Numbered from the stretch's first letter, positions 1 through 6,765 are shown. The stretch is 8,153 nucleotides of DNA from Candidatus Saccharibacteria bacterium UBA949 (GCA_002293245.1 DBCV01000013.1:80984-89136), one strand, 5' to 3'. Numbers and translations are program-made. Notes: a model not told the origin generated them from the sequence alone.

Positions 1-747
1 CGCTTGGAGGCTCTTCTTGTCTCCGCCGTCACCTATTAATAATAAGGTGCTGTCTGGGTGGCCTTTGTGATACTCGTTAAAAACATCAAGTAAAAAGCCT
101 TGGTTTTTTTGGTGCGCCAGACGCCCGATGTTTAGCAGAACGGTCGATGTGCTTGAGATATTGAAGCTTTTACGAGTTTTTTCGCGTGCTTTTTCGTCGA
201 AAACGAAATTGTGGACGTTGATCCCATTTTTAATGACGGTAAATCCGCGATTTCCGAATAAAAACTTACCAGCGGCGCTGCCGCATGCGATCCTGGCCGT
301 TGCTAGTCGTGCGGTATATTGCATTATAAACGGCATTGAAATGCGTCGCAATGCTGTTTTGAGCTTGCTTTTAGATTTAATTGTATAGGCCGTATTGTGG
401 GAATGGAAAACGATGGGAATCTTGTTCCTCTTTGCTACTCGTGCAACAAAAGCGATTGCCGGATGCTCTGCGTGTATATGTACGACGTCAACCTTATGGT
501 CCTTAATGATGTTCGATACGTTCTTGTGCCAAGACATGGCGTTGAAGGCGTTCTTGGGCTTGGCGGAAAAAACATCTATGCGAGTGGCATCCAATCGATC
601 CTGAAGGTCGTGTGGTCCATCGTTGAAGCAAAGAACGATCGGACGAATTTTTTTTCGATCTAACTTTTCCATAATGTTTAGTGCCATTACGCCAACGCCC
701 CCGAAGGATGGCGAATAAATGACTTCAAGAACATTTAGCGGCTTCAT
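1..747 (-). CDS. Family 4 (GT-B) glycosyltransferase, N-terminal 249 residues, cut by the window edge
   Basis: The reading frame is open from an ATG at 747 to the left edge, so the C-terminal part is missing. The visible protein has the GT-B N-terminal half: a glycine-rich loop GGVG at residues 16-19 after a first beta strand, HIH at 90-92, HSHN at 115-118, the linker motif IKNGI at 172-176, and the start of the second Rossmann domain with NIGRLAHQKN at 206-215 and LLLIGDG at 235-241. This is the usual GT4 pattern of retaining transferases that move a nucleotide-activated sugar onto a lipid-linked glycan at the inner membrane face. The start overlaps the stop of the Stealth gene by four bases (ATGA, 744-747). 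GGAG lies about eight bases upstream, so it is probably translationally coupled as the fourth gene of the group. The sugar donor cannot be read from the sequence. The donor-binding ExxxxxxxE segment lies outside the window. Confidence 0.93.
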   Translation of the reverse strand, partial: MKPLNVLEVIYSPSFGGVGVMALNIMEKLDRKKIRPIVLCFNDGPHDLQDRLDATRIDVFSAKPKNAFNAMSWHKNVSNIIKDHKVDVVHIHAEHPAIAFVARVAKRNKIPIVFHSHNTAYTIKSKSKLKTALRRISMPFIMQYTARLATARIACGSAAGKFLFGNRGFTVIKNGINVHNFVFDEKAREKTRKSFNISSTSTVLLNIGRLAHQKNQGFLLDVFNEYHKGHPDSTLLLIGDGGDKKSLQA

Positions 748-1763
748 AGTTCAAACTCCGACTTAGAAGGAAAAAGCTTTTCGAATGATGCATTAATTGA
801 GTCTTTTGTTGCGCTGAAGTTTTGTACTTCCACGTCGTTGATGCAGATGGTTTCGTATTTGTGGTTATGGAGGGCTTTCTTGAGGTCATTCATTTGTTTC
901 GGAAATATGGAAAAATTGTGAGTAATTCTTTGAACGTTTTTTGGCGCAAAGCGTCCAGAAGCGATTTGCCACTCTTTGATTAGATACTGGTTAACGTCCA
1001 TCGCCGAGCGGAACTTGGTTGACGAAACCTTGTCAAGCAAGTCGTGTTCTTTGTTCCAGAGATCTATGAATACGCTTCTTAAGAATGGCTGAGGTATGTG
1101 ATTGATCAAGAATCCGGGGATATGGTTTGTTGGTAAAAACGCTAAATCTAAAAATGGCGCGAGCAGGCCGTTGCGTATTGATGCTAATTTGGTCCAGTTG
1201 TGCTTAATGACTTGATTCTTAGTGAAATTACGGTTTATAACACCCATGTTGTTCAATAAAATATGCCAAAAAACTTCATCATAATTTGGGCTAGTGATAC
1301 GCCAGAAAACTGCCTGATCCTTCGGCAGGCCTTTTTTGCTGAAAAAGTCAGTTTTTTTCGTCGGCCTGATCACAAACATGTCATCGTTAAAATAGATGAA
1401 GTGCTCGGATAGTTTCTTGATTCTGTGAAGATTTAATTCTATTGGGTGCGAGCTAAATGTTGGCAGGTATTTGGCGGGGATGTAGTCTGAATGCTTAACC
1501 CAGTTGAGTTTTTTAGCGTTTATATTCAGCCAAGCAGGTTTTTGTCCATTGGTCACGAGATGTACTTTTCGCACCCAGGGCATATATCTTTCTATGCCTC
1601 GAAATATGTATTGCGTATTATCCCAATCGCGATAGCGGTTATTGCTTGTATCGGTACTGGCGTTGTTTTTTGGGTCGTGCGACATATACCTTTTCTTTTC
1701 TTCTAGCCACTTCGGATCGCTGCCATCAACCCACGGTATAACTACATCAATAGGGAACGTCAT
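744..1763 (-). CDS. Stealth family sugar-phosphotransferase (CR1-CR4)
   Basis: This 339-residue protein has all four Stealth conserved regions. CR1 is IDVVIPWVDGSDP at residues 5-17. CR2 runs from RYRDWDNTQYIFRGIERY (43-60) through HLVTNGQ (68-74) to HFIYFNDDMF (121-130). CR3 is around NHIPQPF to FRSAMDVNQY (221-260). CR4 has ETICINDVEV (304-313) and a terminal FPSKSEFE. Known Stealth proteins are D-hexose-1-phosphoryltransferases, such as capsule polymerases and the catalytic subunit of the animal GlcNAc-1-phosphotransferase. They make sugar-phosphate-sugar links from a nucleotide sugar. Here the enzyme would build or decorate the polymer made by this locus. I chose the ATG at 1763 because it has AAGGAG seven bases upstream and overlaps the EpsG stop as ATGA. 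The frame stays open to a TTG at 1784, which would add seven residues but has no better support. Which sugar is transferred is unknown. No membrane segment is evident, so it is probably cytosolic or peripheral. Confidence 0.93.
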   Translation of the reverse strand: MTFPIDVVIPWVDGSDPKWLEEKKRYMSHDPKNNASTDTSNNRYRDWDNTQYIFRGIERYMPWVRKVHLVTNGQKPAWLNINAKKLNWVKHSDYIPAKYLPTFSSHPIELNLHRIKKLSEHFIYFNDDMFVIRPTKKTDFFSKKGLPKDQAVFWRITSPNYDEVFWHILLNNMGVINRNFTKNQVIKHNWTKLASIRNGLLAPFLDLAFLPTNHIPGFLINHIPQPFLRSVFIDLWNKEHDLLDKVSSTKFRSAMDVNQYLIKEWQIASGRFAPKNVQRITHNFSIFPKQMNDLKKALHNHKYETICINDVEVQNFSATKDSINASFEKLFPSKSEFEL

Positions 1764-2944
1764 GCCGCATCTCCTTGCTGCCAAAGAAACCGGTACGGGA
1801 AAGCGCCTGACTGATTCTGCAGATAGAGGGAGATAACGAAATACGTTATGGCGATTATAATTGGAGTGAGATGCAGGCCGATGACGGCTAGTTTTTTGAA
1901 TCGCGATCTATCTATTGTTTGGACTTTCTCGATTAACGTTTCAGTGCAAAGCGGCACAAGCACGCACGAAAGAGGAAGCACTGGCCATGCGAGACGCTGT
2001 GCGAAGCGCAGGGTGGTACTGGCGAACATTAGTGCGCAGCCGACAGAGTACGTAGCCACTAATGTTGCCGATTCAACATTACTTGAAATCTTTTTCCTTA
2101 AGATGTATAGGCTGGTAAAAAATATTGCGATATATGCTAAGTGAGTCATACCGATATCGAAGGCTTTATTCATCCCCCAACTAGCATAGTTGTATTTTGC
2201 AAACATTGGTAGCTTTACAGCTATTTCAAATAGATCTACGGCGAAGAGTGATACGATGCTAATAGCACCGAAGATAAGAAGAATTATTGCAATCCTGTGT
2301 TGCTTTTTCGTGGACTTGAAAACCATGCGCATAAGCCAAAGTGGAAGAAATAGTATCGCAGAAAAATGCATAAAAGCAGCTGCAATAACCCATCCTGCGT
2401 ATCTCCAGAATTTTCCATCGAAGAGTTGATGGAGTGCGTAAAATAAAATAGCAATGCTTGCGCTTTGGCGAACCGTATTTAGAGAGACAAAAAAGAACAT
2501 TAGGAGAATCATAAAGAAGGCGGATGCGATGAATTTTATTTTGGAATGTTTCAGAGCGATATAGAAAAATGTAACAGTAATTGTTGCATATATCGTGAAG
2601 ACCAAATATGGACTGTTCGTTAGTAGTCTTGAAATCCAAGAAAAGATAAAAAAGGTTGGTTCAACCCACCACGCTCCGTTAGCTTCATTGAAAGCTAGAT
2701 ATCCGTTGCTTGTATTGTTGTATAACCGGAGGTAGCTATAGTAATCGCTGCCGACTCCGTATCTCAGTGATGCTATGAGTATAGGTATGGCTAAACCTGA
2801 TACAACGAAGAGGTTAACCTGCAGTTTTTTCTTGCCAAGATTTATATCCAGAGTCCTTCTGTGAGAAGTGTTGCCGAGGTATATTAAGAAGGCGCTCAAA
2901 CCGAAACAAGCAAGGTAAAATATCAGACTCTGTATGCCACTCAT
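1760..2944 (-). CDS. EpsG-like polysaccharide polymerase, integral membrane protein
   Basis: This 394-residue protein is strongly hydrophobic and has roughly ten membrane segments, for example around residues 5-24, 43-60, 95-108, 111-132, 137-155, 158-173, 182-205, 217-238, 268-283 and 351-375. It carries the EpsG-type pattern: RYGVGSDYYSY at 61-71, WWVEP at 92-96, NTVRQ at 156-160, and a histidine in AFMHFSA at 190-196. EpsG proteins are Wzy-like polymerases thought to join lipid-linked repeat units on the outer face of the membrane. Both ends overlap neighbours by ATGA: the start with the GT2 stop (2941-2944) and the stop with the Stealth start (1760-1763). GAGGTG lies about seven bases before the start. 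Base composition is low in GC (19 of 60 in positions 2521-2580). The family assignment is by motif and topology. An O-antigen ligase or Wzy of another subfamily is the main alternative. Confidence 0.88.
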   Translation of the reverse strand: MSGIQSLIFYLACFGLSAFLIYLGNTSHRRTLDINLGKKKLQVNLFVVSGLAIPILIASLRYGVGSDYYSYLRLYNNTSNGYLAFNEANGAWWVEPTFFIFSWISRLLTNSPYLVFTIYATITVTFFYIALKHSKIKFIASAFFMILLMFFFVSLNTVRQSASIAILFYALHQLFDGKFWRYAGWVIAAAFMHFSAILFLPLWLMRMVFKSTKKQHRIAIILLIFGAISIVSLFAVDLFEIAVKLPMFAKYNYASWGMNKAFDIGMTHLAYIAIFFTSLYILRKKISSNVESATLVATYSVGCALMFASTTLRFAQRLAWPVLPLSCVLVPLCTETLIEKVQTIDRSRFKKLAVIGLHLTPIIIAITYFVISLYLQNQSGAFPYRFLWQQGDAA

Positions 2945-3780
2945 TTTGTGACACCTCGTAGGAATCTCTTATAGAGCATTTTTTTGACGGCTGGGGGAAC
3001 TATTTTCATTGCGACGAGGCCTGCGCTGGTAGCGGTGAAATCTTTTGTACTTATGTAGCCATTTTGCAGAAAATACTTTTGTAGCGCGATTTTTTGACCG
3101 AGTTTTGCTCCGCGTCGTTTGAGGTTATCGCTGTCGATACGGTAGTGAAGAACGATGTCTTCAAGGTTCGCTATCTTGTGGCCTTGGACCAAGAGACTCA
3201 TGACGAGTGCGTAATCCATTCCCCTACGCCATCCTTCCGGATATCCACCGTGTTTGATGAATACCGTTTTTTGCCACATCATGGTGGGGTCGTTGATTGG
3301 CGAACGACGTTTTGAGAATTGATAAATTTCACTATGTTCGGTCGGGACTTTGCGGATGCTAGTCAGTTTTTTTGGATCATTGTTTTCAAATTCCGCGAGC
3401 TGTCCGCCAACACCTGTAAGGCTTTCGTCTCTATTAAACTCCGCGATTTGCTTAGAGAACCTTTCTGGTAGTGAGATGTCGTCGTCGTCAATTATCGCGA
3501 TCAACTCGTTTTTTGCTAGTGATGCGCCATGATTTCTTGCTGCGGCCGCCCCTGCGTTCTTTGGAAGCTTTTCGAATGTTATGTGTTTGTATCGGTTAGT
3601 ATATTCATTTATTAGCTTGTCTAGGTTATTGTCGATTGCTCCATCAGCAATAATAATTATATCATCGGATTTTTGCGTTTGGCCCAAGACACTTTCTAAA
3701 GCTTCTGTAAAATAACCTGGATTGGTGCCGGAATAAACTGTCACGACAGCTGAGCAAACCATATATTTTCTTTTTTGCAT
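2941..3780 (-). CDS. Family 2 (GT-A) glycosyltransferase
   Basis: With the start at 3780 the protein has 279 residues. GT-A features are VTVY at 13-16, IIADGA at 43-48, NAGAAAARNHG at 75-85, the metal-binding DDDD at 98-101, and GMDYALVMSLL at 187-197, where D189 is in the position of the usual catalytic ED pair. This predicts an inverting transferase that adds one sugar to the lipid-linked repeat unit in the cytoplasm. Three in-frame ATGs compete: 3789, 3780 and 3762. The 3789 ATG overlaps a predicted -10 box and has no ribosome site. The 3780 ATG lies seven bases after that -10 and would be leaderless. The 3762 ATG fits the usual family start but has only A-rich sequence before it. The stop overlaps the EpsG start (ATGA). 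It is the first gene of the tightly coupled four-gene group. Donor and acceptor are unknown. Confidence 0.92.
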   Translation of the reverse strand: MQKRKYMVCSAVVTVYSGTNPGYFTEALESVLGQTQKSDDIIIIADGAIDNNLDKLINEYTNRYKHITFEKLPKNAGAAAARNHGASLAKNELIAIIDDDDISLPERFSKQIAEFNRDESLTGVGGQLAEFENNDPKKLTSIRKVPTEHSEIYQFSKRRSPINDPTMMWQKTVFIKHGGYPEGWRRGMDYALVMSLLVQGHKIANLEDIVLHYRIDSDNLKRRGAKLGQKIALQKYFLQNGYISTKDFTATSAGLVAMKIVPPAVKKMLYKRFLRGVTK

Positions 3781-3816
3781 GTATAACATTATATCACAAA
3801 CTTGTCAAAAAGACAA
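3773..3816 (-). promoter_or_regulatory. Promoter (two overlapping candidates) for the GT2-EpsG-Stealth-GT4 genes
   Basis: Two overlapping sigma70-type promoters can be drawn. In candidate A, the -35 is TTGTCT (3816-3811), followed by 17 bases and a perfect extended -10, TGATATAAT (hexamer 3793-3788). Transcription would then start near 3780, on an ATG. In candidate B, the -35 is a perfect TTGACA (3808-3803), followed by 17 bases and an extended -10, TGTTATACA (hexamer 3785-3780), with a start near 3773. Either one makes the most upstream ATG (3789) an unlikely start. No strong terminator separates this promoter from FkbM, so read-through from upstream is also possible. Confidence 0.6.
3802..3816. 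repeat. Small palindrome over the -35 region
   Basis: TTGTC (3802-3806) and GACAA (3812-3816) form a perfect 5-base inverted repeat around a five-base A run. It covers the -35 boxes of both candidate promoters and could be an operator. A stem this short with no G/C-rich core is too weak to call a terminator. Confidence 0.3.
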
Positions 3817-3835
3817 AGAAGTAGATGGGGGATTT

Positions 3836-4642
3836 TTAACTTATTGATTTCTTGATGATTTCGCGTTTTATAAAGCTAACTTCTAGCCTACTGGTAGAAA
3901 TAGCAAAAAGCGCGTAGCCGTTACTGCGGAGATTTTTAAGTGCATTTCTCATCTTGCTTTTTCCGTCACGGAAGAACCGCTCATGAAACTCTAGACATAT
4001 CTGATTAGGATATATTTTTTCTTTCAGCATATCGTCAATAACTTCAAATTCGCTGCCCTCGATATCCATCTTTAGAAGAGATATTTCTCTTATCCCGAGT
4101 TCCTTTATAATGGTGCTTATTCGCCTAACTTCGACTTTTATCAACTCCTGCTTGCCATTCTCGTGGACTTCGCCGTGAATGCTGCCACTCGGATCTTCGC
4201 TATCTGGCGCGGGAACGCAAAAACTAGTGTAACCGTCTTTTGCGCCAACGGCACATTCGAAGAATTCAAAGGAACTTGGCATCTTTTGATTTTTCAGATA
4301 TTCAACAGAACGGGGAGTAGGGTCGAACGCATAGACTTTAGCTTTTGCGCGTCGAATGATGTCTTTATCAAAACTTACGTCTTCGCCGATGCCGAGCGAA
4401 AGGATGATGGGAGGTTTTTCTTCCGTTAACTTAGGCATGTAGACATAAAATGCACCATAGGCTTCGTTGCCAACCAGTTCGGCGTTTGGTAGATTAATAT
4501 CATATTTTAGCTCACAAAGTATGCCCATTTTTCCAAACAGCCACCTGTAAGATCCCCTTAAACGGAAGCGATGCTTATAGGGTATGACACTCTTGGCGAC
4601 CCTTTTTATTTGAACTTTCAAGCCCGTTAGCCTATTCGCCAT
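3836..4642 (-). CDS. FkbM family SAM-dependent methyltransferase
   Basis: This 268-residue protein has a class I methyltransferase fold. The SAM-binding motif I is at residues 79-92 (IILSLGIGEDVSFD), followed by VYAFDPTP at 103-110 with the acidic residue that normally contacts the ribose. The FkbM signature LLKMDIEGSEFEVI is at 189-202 and LEFHER at 217-222. FkbM enzymes methylate hydroxyl groups, often on sugars. In this locus it probably O-methylates a residue of the glycan, though the target is not shown by the sequence. The first 40 residues are basic and show no clear signal peptide. It starts eight bases after the sugar transferase stop, with a weak AGGTAG about eight bases upstream, so it is likely co-transcribed with that gene. 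Sampled GC (24 of 60 at 4021-4080) is lower than in the sugar transferase, so the composition step falls at this junction. Confidence 0.93.
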   Translation of the reverse strand: MANRLTGLKVQIKRVAKSVIPYKHRFRLRGSYRWLFGKMGILCELKYDINLPNAELVGNEAYGAFYVYMPKLTEEKPPIILSLGIGEDVSFDKDIIRRAKAKVYAFDPTPRSVEYLKNQKMPSSFEFFECAVGAKDGYTSFCVPAPDSEDPSGSIHGEVHENGKQELIKVEVRRISTIIKELGIREISLLKMDIEGSEFEVIDDMLKEKIYPNQICLEFHERFFRDGKSKMRNALKNLRSNGYALFAISTSRLEVSFIKREIIKKSIS

Positions 4643-4650
4643 GAGTCTGG

Positions 4651-5319
4651 CTACCTGTTTTCCAGTTTATTAGTTTCCGCAACGCCGGCAGTTTTCGTGG
4701 AAATGCTTTCGCTCCCCTCGACATTCCCGTAACGCGTGATCACAATCATTGGGGTTTTCGCGATGCACTTTAGGTCTGCGATAAAGGTGACGCGGTTGGA
4801 ATAGTCGGCATCCAGCTTGGCTTTGCGGGCTTCGGTGATGAGATCGCGGCCGTTGATCTGGGCCAGACCCGTGAGACCGGGGCGCAGCCGATGGGCGCCG
4901 GATTCTTCGCGCAGGGCAATACGCTGTTTGTCGTTGATGCCAGCGGGTCGGGGTCCGACTAGGCTCATTTCACCCTTAAGGATATTAAAGAACTGCGGTA
5001 GCTCGTCTAGCGAAGTTTTGCGCAGTACCTTGCCGATGGGTGTGATATATCTGTTGGCGTCATAGAACTCATAAGGTGAGACATTATGAGGAGCACCTTG
5101 GTACATTGAGCGGAACTTATATATCGTGAAGGGTTTGTTGTTGCGGCCAATCCGGGTTTGCTTAAAGACTGCTGGCCCACGGGAAGATGCCTTGATGCAA
5201 AGCGCGATAACCGCCATCGGTATTGAGGTGACGGCTATGCCGACTAGGGCCACAGAAAAATCAAGCGGGCGCTTGACATGTTTTGCGTAAAAACCCGGTT
5301 TCGCCTTGGCTTCAGGCAT
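4651..5319 (-). CDS. Polyprenyl-phosphate sugar-1-phosphate transferase (initiating glycosyltransferase)
   Basis: The bacterial sugar transferase domain fills this 222-residue protein. Features in order are KRPLD at 16-20, one hydrophobic membrane helix at about 21-42 with a proline at 34, GPAVFKQTRIG at 48-58, FTIYKFRSM at 64-72, SLDELPQFFNILKGEMSLVG at 103-122 (the catalytic Asp-Glu pair at 105-106), GPRP at 122-125, and RPGLTGLAQINGRD at 146-159. The family moves sugar-1-phosphate from a nucleotide sugar to undecaprenyl phosphate, the first committed step of repeat-unit assembly. The length matches the short, monotopic form (PglC/EpsL type), without the extra membrane domain of WcaJ/WbaP proteins. 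The start at 5319 has GGAG seven bases upstream. The last 25 or so residues after the domain are polar and not conserved. The substrate (glucose, galactose or an acetamido sugar) cannot be decided here. Confidence 0.96.
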   Translation of the reverse strand: MPEAKAKPGFYAKHVKRPLDFSVALVGIAVTSIPMAVIALCIKASSRGPAVFKQTRIGRNNKPFTIYKFRSMYQGAPHNVSPYEFYDANRYITPIGKVLRKTSLDELPQFFNILKGEMSLVGPRPAGINDKQRIALREESGAHRLRPGLTGLAQINGRDLITEARKAKLDADYSNRVTFIADLKCIAKTPMIVITRYGNVEGSESISTKTAGVAETNKLENR

Positions 5320-5372
5320 TTTCGCACTCCAAACTTATTGATTTTCCGTTTAACTCTATTTGCATAACCATA

Positions 5373-5423
5373 CTATACTTTTACTACAGTATAGCACATT
5401 GTTTGAAAAAAGTTAATTGTTTG
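5373..5423 (-). promoter_or_regulatory. Promoter and possible operator before the sugar transferase gene
   Basis: On the minus strand an extended -10, TGCTATACT (hexamer 5393-5388), lies 17 bases after a weak -35, TTAACT (5416-5411). This predicts a start near 5381 and a leader of about 60 bases. A 7-base perfect inverted repeat (CTATACT at 5373-5379, AGTATAG at 5388-5394) covers the -10 and the start site. An 8-base direct repeat, ATTGTTTG, occurs at 5398-5405 and 5416-5423, with period 18, around the -35. These look like binding-site material, but no regulator is encoded in the window. Confidence 0.5.
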
Positions 5424-5458
5424 TGGTTATTTTTGCCGAGAAAACTATCCGCAGGTGC

Positions 5459-6667
5459 TTATTCTGGCTGTGCGTCGCTAGGTAGCGGGTCTTGAACGCT
5501 GGTCGAAAATGATTGACGGATATACTCCTGGATGCCGCTGTAATCTGTAAGGCCAAGAATTGGTTGAACAATACTCTGGCCATTATACATGCCTGTACTA
5601 ACGAGCGATTGTTCGCCGTCGGTTAAGGAAAGGGAGGTGATTTTGTCGGTGTTGATCTCGCCGGATAGGTCGAGAGCCGTGCGCAATTCGGCCATGGTGA
5701 CGTTGGTGCGGATATTATTACCGATAGAGTCCAAGATGCTTAGGACCTTATTTGGGTCAAAGATCAGGCTGGAAACGGTTGCTTTCTTTTGCATAGCCTT
5801 GATAATGCGCTGTTGATTTTGCTCGCGGTCAAAGTTGCTGCGGCTAAGCCCGTAGCCGCCTTGTGAATTACGGGCTCGCGCCAGCTGCAGTGCCTGTTCG
5901 CCATCAAGATGGTTGATGCCTGCTGGTAGGGATAGCTTGGTGGCAACGTCGTAAATTCCGCGGGGGTCGTCGGAGTAGATATCCACGTCGATTCCGCCCA
6001 AGGCGTTGGTTAGGTCGCGCACGACACTGTAATTGACAGCGGCATAGTATTGAATTTCTGTACCGAGCACCTCGCTGACTTTTCGGGCAAAAGCGGCTGA
6101 GGCTGCCTTTTGGTCTCCGCCATGGGTTTCCATAGCGCAGATGTAGGTTGCGTTGATTTTGCCGGAGTAGCCCACGGAGCAAGGCTCCTCGTAGTTCACC
6201 CATAGGTCGCGAGGGATGCTCAGCATGCTGGTGGCTTTTGATTCCTGATCAACACTCAAAACCATGATTGAGTCGGCCAGATCGGCGCCGCTGTGGCCTT
6301 CGTCGTCTTCGGATGTGCCGAAAAGTAGAACGTTGCTGCGACCGTACTGGTCTTTTTTGAGCTGCTCATCTGTGTGCGTCAAAAAGTCCATCGGGTTGCC
6401 TTCGAAAACTTGGCCCAGAGTGCCGGTGGCTTTGCTCAGATATACTATGGCGATTACGACCGGGATAAGGACAATGGTCAATATTGTAAAAACGATGACT
6501 TTTTTGCGCACAGACCATTTTTTGCGCGGTTTTTTGCCGTCCGTGCTTCTGGCGCGTCGCTCCACGGGTGGTTTTTGGGGTGCCGGGTTTTCCACATAGT
6601 GCTTGCGAACGTTTTTTGATCTCGGCTTCTTTTTTGCGTTAACTGGTTTCATAATATCATTTTGCAT
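5459..6667 (-). CDS. LytR-CpsA-Psr (LCP) family cell-wall glycopolymer ligase
   Basis: With the start at 6667 the protein has 402 residues. A basic, proline-rich cytoplasmic tail (1-55) precedes one membrane helix (about 56-77). The extracellular LCP domain follows, with VLLFGTSED at 113-121, the acidic D132-SIMVLSVD, SIPRDLWV at 150-157, KINATY at 170-175, LARARN at 262-267 and SNFDREQNQQRII at 277-289. These contain the conserved Asp and Arg residues that bind the pyrophosphate of lipid-linked substrates. LCP enzymes transfer a glycopolymer from its polyprenyl carrier to peptidoglycan, here presumably the polymer made by the genes downstream. The frame is open to an ATG at 6790, but that would place the divergent promoters inside the gene. 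The ATG at 6667 lies seven bases after an extended -10 and would be leaderless. The ATG at 6652 is the alternative; none has a ribosome site. No terminator is apparent after the stop. Confidence 0.94.
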   Translation of the reverse strand: MQNDIMKPVNAKKKPRSKNVRKHYVENPAPQKPPVERRARSTDGKKPRKKWSVRKKVIVFTILTIVLIPVVIAIVYLSKATGTLGQVFEGNPMDFLTHTDEQLKKDQYGRSNVLLFGTSEDDEGHSGADLADSIMVLSVDQESKATSMLSIPRDLWVNYEEPCSVGYSGKINATYICAMETHGGDQKAASAAFARKVSEVLGTEIQYYAAVNYSVVRDLTNALGGIDVDIYSDDPRGIYDVATKLSLPAGINHLDGEQALQLARARNSQGGYGLSRSNFDREQNQQRIIKAMQKKATVSSLIFDPNKVLSILDSIGNNIRTNVTMAELRTALDLSGEINTDKITSLSLTDGEQSLVSTGMYNGQSIVQPILGLTDYSGIQEYIRQSFSTSVQDPLPSDAQPE

Positions 6668-6703
6668 ATTCTTTATTTTATCACTTTTGCGGAAGAAATA
6701 CAA
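6668..6703 (-). promoter_or_regulatory. Promoter of the LCP gene, predicted leaderless
   Basis: On the minus strand the extended -10 is TGATAAAAT (hexamer 6680-6675). It lies 17 bases after a poor -35, TTGTAT (6703-6698). Seven bases separate the -10 from the ATG at 6667, so the predicted first transcribed base is at or next to the start codon. The opposite promoter's -35 begins five bases away. Confidence 0.5.
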
Positions 6704-6708
6704 AATCA

Positions 6709-6745
6709 TTGCATTTGGCAAGAAGCCTATGCTATAATTGAAAAT
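6709..6745 (+). promoter_or_regulatory. Promoter of the FAD-linked oxidase gene
   Basis: A perfect extended -10, TGCTATAAT (hexamer 6733-6738), is preceded at 18 bases by a weak -35, TTGCAT (6709-6714). The predicted start is near 6745, just before an ATG at 6748. It is back to back with the LCP promoter, so both may respond to one regulator. Confidence 0.55.
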
Positions 6746-6752
6746 ATATGGT

Positions 6753-6759
6753 GGGAGGT
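6753..6759 (+). promoter_or_regulatory. Strong Shine-Dalgarno sequence serving a micro-ORF
   Basis: GGGAGGT is the strongest ribosome-binding match in the window. It lies six bases before the ATG at 6766, which opens a six-codon ORF. It is 23 bases before the GTG of the oxidase, too far to serve that start directly. Confidence 0.6.
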
Positions 6760-6765
6760 AAGAAT

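Noticed and set aside
2259..2639. Second minus-strand open frame (126 codons) inside the EpsG-like gene
   Set aside because: It is out of frame with the membrane protein, which has conserved motifs across the same stretch. Composition looks like a frame shadow.
3802..3840. Rho-independent terminator after the FkbM gene
   Set aside because: The only hairpin (TTGTC/GACAA) has a five-base A/T-rich stem and lies in the -35 region; there is no G/C stem followed by a U run.
5312..5365. 17-codon ORF in the leader of the sugar transferase gene, overlapping its start
   Set aside because: Its ATG (5365) has no ribosome-binding sequence upstream, and the main ATG at 5319 has its own good one. It is probably chance.
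5424..5458. Terminator after the LCP gene
   Set aside because: A T run exists near 5406-5411 on the minus strand, but no stable stem precedes it.
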